Assembly (NCBI GenBank): GCA_934643435.1
Contig: CAKUCJ010000014.1
Location: forward strand, 1-12,421
Source of the DNA: an uncultured Collinsella sp.
GTDB taxonomy: Bacteria; Actinomycetota; Coriobacteriia; Coriobacteriales; Coriobacteriaceae
DNA: 12,421 bases
Reading direction: 5' to 3'
The notes beneath the pieces were generated by a model. That model made no database searches, was not told where the DNA came from, and worked only from the letters and a program-made list of their open reading frames with translations. Position 1 is the stretch's first letter, and every line of letters starts with the position of its first letter. Below are positions 12,357-12,421 of the stretch, piece after piece. The position numbers and the translations under genes were made by a program.

Positions 12357-12421
12357 ATGAACACTATCCAGATCAATCCGGCCGATAACGTGATTGTTGC
12401 GCTGTCGCCGCTCGCCAAGGG
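12357..12421 (+). CDS. uxaA: Altronate dehydratase UxaA (5' end only)
   Basis: Only 21 complete codons are present before the right edge. The peptide begins MNTIQINPADNVIVALSPL and continues AK. This closely parallels the start of E. coli UxaA (MQYIKIHALDNVAVALADL then AEG), the N-terminal SAF-type domain of altronate dehydratase. The enzyme dehydrates altronate to 2-keto-3-deoxygluconate, the step after UxaB. The gene begins 79 bases after uxaB, with AGGA nine bases before the ATG. The identification is supported by both the short sequence and the operon order. Confidence 0.88.
   Translation, partial: MNTIQINPADNVIVALSPLAK

Overview
The window reads as chromosomal DNA of a high-GC, Gram-positive, gut-type anaerobe. 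The best guess is Collinsella or a close relative in the Coriobacteriia. This is inferred from strong GC bias at third codon positions, clear Shine-Dalgarno sites, and a gene set of HPr, Feo iron uptake, lactate-racemase cofactor synthesis and hexuronate catabolism. No rRNA, tRNA, CRISPR array, transposase or phage gene was seen.

Left part (1-1589, minus strand): the 5' end of a probable larC, then larB, then serB. LarB and LarC build the nickel-pincer nucleotide cofactor of lactate racemase. The larB-larC junction is tightly coupled: the larB stop codon lies inside the larC ribosome binding site. An 11-bp perfect inverted repeat sits upstream of larB. Diverging from serB is aspS (1846-3633), which ends in a strong terminator.

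Middle part (3780-7646, plus strand): a stand-alone HPr gene is followed by a striking 33-nt palindrome and a terminator. Next comes a ferrous-iron uptake locus, feoA1-feoA2-feoB, then a separately terminated gene for a small cysteine-rich FeoB-associated membrane protein. Inverted repeats resembling metal-regulator operators lie before feoA1 and feoB.

Right part (7742-12421, plus strand): a LacI-family regulator, then a 418-bp non-coding stretch, then uxaC, uxaB and the start of uxaA. The three uxa genes convert glucuronate and galacturonate to fructuronate and tagaturonate, reduce tagaturonate to altronate, and dehydrate it. The non-coding stretch holds a 183-bp snap-back element resembling a MITE, followed by a promoter bracketed by two copies of a perfect palindrome with a central CpG, a LacI-type operator design.

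Most of the window is ordinary metabolism. The less ordinary items are the HPr with aspartate exactly at the regulatory Ser46 position, the snap-back element, the dispersed-repeat-like palindrome after ptsH, and the twin operators of the uxa operon. I did not find a clearly new multi-gene system.
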